44,631 bases of DNA, taken from Rhodopseudomonas sp. AAP120. GTDB taxonomy: Bacteria > Pseudomonadota > Alphaproteobacteria > Rhizobiales > Xanthobacteraceae. The stretch lies in contig NZ_LJIC01000119.1 in assembly GCF_001295845.1 (NCBI RefSeq), positions 1-44,631 of the forward strand, read 5' to 3'. Shown piece by piece: positions 42,051 through 44,631 of the stretch. The position numbers and the translations under genes are program-made. Under the pieces are notes generated by a model, which ran no database searches, was not told the origin of the DNA, and saw only the letters and a list, made by a program, of their open reading frames with translations. Each line of letters begins with the position of its first letter. The stretch's first letter is position 1.

Positions 42051-44631
42051 ATGAGCAGTAGCGATGACTTCAACGAGGATCCGGCGATCCGTCTGGCGGC
42101 GCTCGAACGGTCGAGCGAAGCCGTCGTCATCGTCGACAGCCGACGTCACGTTCGCTACTTCAACGAAGCGGCCGAGTCGGTCTGGGGCGTCGCTCGCTCC
42201 GAAGTGCTGGGGCGCAACGTCGACTCGCTCGGCCTGGGCGAACTGAAAGCGCCGGGTCACGCGCCGCGGACGCCGTGCGAAGCGGCCTGCAACCGCAACT
42301 CCGAGGTCGAGATCGGCCGCAAGGACGGCAGCCATATCCGCGCGACGATGTCGGTGTCGCACATGCAGTTCGGCTGCGAGGGTTGCACCATCGCGTTCGT
42401 GCGCGACATCACCCGCGAAGTCGAACGCCGCGAAGAGATGGCGCTGCTCACCGCGATCTCCGACCGCACCAGCCGCGCGGTCGTCGTCACCGACCACCAT
42501 CAGAACATCGTCTACTCCAACGCGGCCTTCACCGCGCTGTTCGGCTACTCGTCCGAGGAAGCGAAAGGACGCGACGCCAGCGAGTTGCTCACCGGCCGTT
42601 ACACCGACCAGGCGGCGCAGGAGAACGTGAAAGCCTGGAGCCGGGACGACAATGGCGGCGAGCGGGAGATCCTGCTCTACGACAAGAACGGCGACGAGAT
42701 CTGGGTGCAGGCCGAGGTCAAGGCGCTGCGCAATCCGAGAGGACAGATCCGGCACGGCTTCGCCATGCTGACCGACATCTCGGAATCCAAACAGCTCCGC
42801 TCGCTGCAGCAACTGACGCTGGCCGCGCTGGCCGACGAGGTCGAGATCGCGGAGATCGCCGATCGGCTGTGCCGGCAGGTCGAGACGATCGCGCCCGACG
42901 TCGTCTCCTCCCTGCTCCACATCGATTCCGCGGGCCTCATTCACCCGCTCGGCGGACCGAGCCTGCCGGCGGACTACTCGCAGGCGCTGGATGGCGTTGC
43001 GATCGGTCCCGAGGTCGGCTCGTGCGGCAGCTCCGCCTATTACGGCACGCCGGTGCTGGCGATCGACATCGACACCGATCCACGCTGGCAGCCTTTTAAG
43101 GCGCGCCCGCTCGCGATCGGTCTGCGCGCCTGCTGGTCGTCGCCGATCAAGTCCAAGGACGGCCGGGTGATCGGCACCTTCGCCTTCTACTTCCGCGAAT
43201 CCCGCGCGCCGAGCCGCTGGCATCAGCGCATCATCGAGGCCTGCGTCGATCTCGGCGCGCTGGCGATCGAGCGCAAGGAATCCAGCGCGCAGATCGCCAG
43301 GCTCGCTTATCACGACATGCTGACGGGCCTGCCCAACCGGGCGCGGCTGCGCGACCTGATCGCCGAGGCGACCGAGGCCTGCGCGGCCGACCAGCACGTC
43401 GCGCTGGCGTTTCTCGACGTCGATAATTTCAAGGACGTCAACGACACGCTGGGCCATTCGGCCGGCGATGAATTCCTGGTCGAGTTCGCGACGCGCCTGC
43501 GCGATCAGGTGCAGCCCGGCGACATGCTCGGCCGGCTCGGCGGCGACGAGTTCGTCGTCGTGATGCCCAACCGCGACGCGGCCGCGGCCGGACGGATCGC
43601 CGAGCGTCTCTCCGAAGCCTTGACGATGCCGCTTCGGATCGGCACCCGGCAGGTGCCGATGTCGGCAAGCATCGGCATCAGCCTGTATCCCGACAACGCC
43701 ACCGATCTCGACACGCTGATCCGGCAGGCCGACACCGCGATGTACCAGGCCAAGCGCGCCGGCCGGTCGACCTACCGGTTCTTCAGCGCCGAGATGAACG
43801 GCCTGGCCGAGGAGCGGATGGCCTATACGGCGGCGCTGCGTCGCGCCGTCGCGCAGGATGGACTTGAGCTGCGCTATCAGCCGCAGATCAGCACCGCCGA
43901 CGGCGCCATCCACGGCGTCGAGGCGCTGGCGCGCTGGTGCGATCCGCTGCTGGGCGAGATCTCCCCGTCCAAATTCATCCCCCTCGCCGAGGATTGCGGA
44001 CTGATCGAACAGATCGCGCTGTGGTCGATCCGCGCGGCCTGCCGGCAGATGCTGCTGTGGCGCAATCAGGGGCTGGATATTCCCTGCATCTCCGTGAATC
44101 TGTCGCCGATCAATTTCCAGAACGCGAACCTGCCCTCCGTGGTGGCCGACAGCCTCGCCGAGCACGGGCTGCCGCCCGACGTGCTGATGCTCGAGGTCAC
44201 CGAGGGCGTCGTGGAGAACGAACGCTCGGGCGCGCTGGCGACGATGAACGTGCTGCGGGCGCTCGGCGTCGGCCTGTCGCTCGACGATTTCGGCACCGGC
44301 TATTCCAGCCTCAGCCGTTTGGCGCAACTGCCGATCCGCGAACTCAAGATCGACCGCGGCTTCATGCGCGATATCGAGACCAACGCCAGCACGCTCGCGA
44401 TCGTCACCACCGTGGTGCGGGTCGGCCAGAGCCTGCGGCTGACGGTGATCGCCGAGGGCGTCGAGACCGAGGGCCAGCTCGCATTGCTCACCGAGCTCGG
44501 CTGCGACGTGGTCCAGGGCTTTCTCTATGCGCCGGCGCTGCGGCCCTGCGAACTGGAGCACTGGCTGCTCGACTATACGGCGCAGCGCGCCAGCGCTCTG
44601 GCGCGGCGGCTCGGCCGGGCCGCGGCGCCCG
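42051..44631 (+). CDS. PAS-PAS-GAF-GGDEF-EAL cyclic-di-GMP enzyme (3' end outside window)
   Basis: 860 codons are visible and the frame is still open at the window end. Order: PAS (about 12-120), PAS (about 135-245), GAF (about 262-415, with GPEVGSCGSSAYYG), GGDEF (motif GGDEF at 497-501, intact) and EAL (E624-A-L, with NLSPINFQ, EVTEG, DDFGTGYSSL and AEGVET intact). Both the diguanylate cyclase and phosphodiesterase sites look competent; the RxxD inhibitory site is absent (QPGD). The layout resembles E. coli DosP, and His70 in the first PAS domain aligns roughly with the DosP haem ligand, which is tentative. AGGA lies 6 bases before the ATG. It is probably cytosolic, with no membrane segment seen. 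Confidence 0.9.
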   Translation, partial: MSSSDDFNEDPAIRLAALERSSEAVVIVDSRRHVRYFNEAAESVWGVARSEVLGRNVDSLGLGELKAPGHAPRTPCEAACNRNSEVEIGRKDGSHIRATMSVSHMQFGCEGCTIAFVRDITREVERREEMALLTAISDRTSRAVVVTDHHQNIVYSNAAFTALFGYSSEEAKGRDASELLTGRYTDQAAQENVKAWSRDDNGGEREILLYDKNGDEIWVQAEVKALRNPRGQIRHGFAMLTDISESKQLRSLQQLTLAALADEVEIAEIADRLCRQVETIAPDVVSSLLHIDSAGLIHPLGGPSLPADYSQALDGVAIGPEVGSCGSSAYYGTPVLAIDIDTDPRWQPFKARPLAIGLRACWSSPIKSKDGRVIGTFAFYFRESRAPSRWHQRIIEACVDLGALAIERKESSAQIARLAYHDMLTGLPNRARLRDLIAEATEACAADQHVALAFLDVDNFKDVNDTLGHSAGDEFLVEFATRLRDQVQPGDMLGRLGGDEFVVVMPNRDAAAAGRIAERLSEALTMPLRIGTRQVPMSASIGISLYPDNATDLDTLIRQADTAMYQAKRAGRSTYRFFSAEMNGLAEERMAYTAALRRAVAQDGLELRYQPQISTADGAIHGVEALARWCDPLLGEISPSKFIPLAEDCGLIEQIALWSIRAACRQMLLWRNQGLDIPCISVNLSPINFQNANLPSVVADSLAEHGLPPDVLMLEVTEGVVENERSGALATMNVLRALGVGLSLDDFGTGYSSLSRLAQLPIRELKIDRGFMRDIETNASTLAIVTTVVRVGQSLRLTVIAEGVETEGQLALLTELGCDVVQGFLYAPALRPCELEHWLLDYTAQRASALARRLGRAAAP

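Noticed and set aside
41661-44561. Minus-strand frame of 966 codons opposite the GGDEF/EAL gene
   Set aside because: It is a shadow of a gene with all family motifs.

Overview
The window is GC-rich DNA from an alphaproteobacterium. Gene content (mipZ, panC, DUF1489, a SPOR-tailed cell-wall protein, lipB next to a lone FliN-like gene) and a palindromic intergenic repeat point to the Rhodopseudomonas/Bradyrhizobium group. The species call is an inference from protein resemblance, not from a search.

Left part (1-15.0 kb) is ordinary chromosome on both strands: the end of a SPOR-domain protein, a VWA protein with a membrane J-protein, an alpha/beta hydrolase, mipZ, panC, DUF1489, a membrane protein with a Pro/Ala-rich tail, a 63-residue protein with a TTG start, a GST, DUF3253 and GFA proteins, a YdcF protein, an aldo/keto reductase, mgtE and two tandem polysaccharide deacetylases.

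Middle part (15.07-38.74 kb) is a block of 18 genes all on the minus strand, concerned with uptake and breakdown of small N, P and C1 compounds. In transcription order: (a) 38743-33344, a Tau/Ssu/nitrate-type ABC transporter, a double-domain nitrilase whose second half lacks its catalytic Cys, and a LysR regulator; (b) 33174-24218, a branched-chain-amino-acid-type ABC transporter (binding protein, livG, livF, livH, livM), both parts of an N,N-dimethylformamidase, and an APC permease, with the small amidase subunit fused in frame to LivM through a G6 tract; (c) 23987-15068, a phosphite operon, ptxD - fdsB-like - fdsA-like - ptxB - ptxC - ptxA - ptxE.

PtxD keeps its catalytic and substrate residues at the numbering I recall for the Pseudomonas stutzeri enzyme, so the phosphite call is strong. 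The unusual feature is a two-gene NAD-linked molybdenum formate dehydrogenase inserted between ptxD and its transporter genes. Dimethylformamidase chemistry releases formate, so operon (b) could feed the formate dehydrogenase of operon (c). Alternatively, NADH from phosphite could drive CO2 reduction to formate. Both are hypotheses.

Right part (39.2-44.6 kb) returns to general chromosome: a LuxR-type regulator, tRNA-Leu(GAG), a FliN-like SpoA protein, lipB, and a PAS-PAS-GAF-GGDEF-EAL protein cut by the window end. I saw no CRISPR array, insertion sequence, integrase or rRNA.
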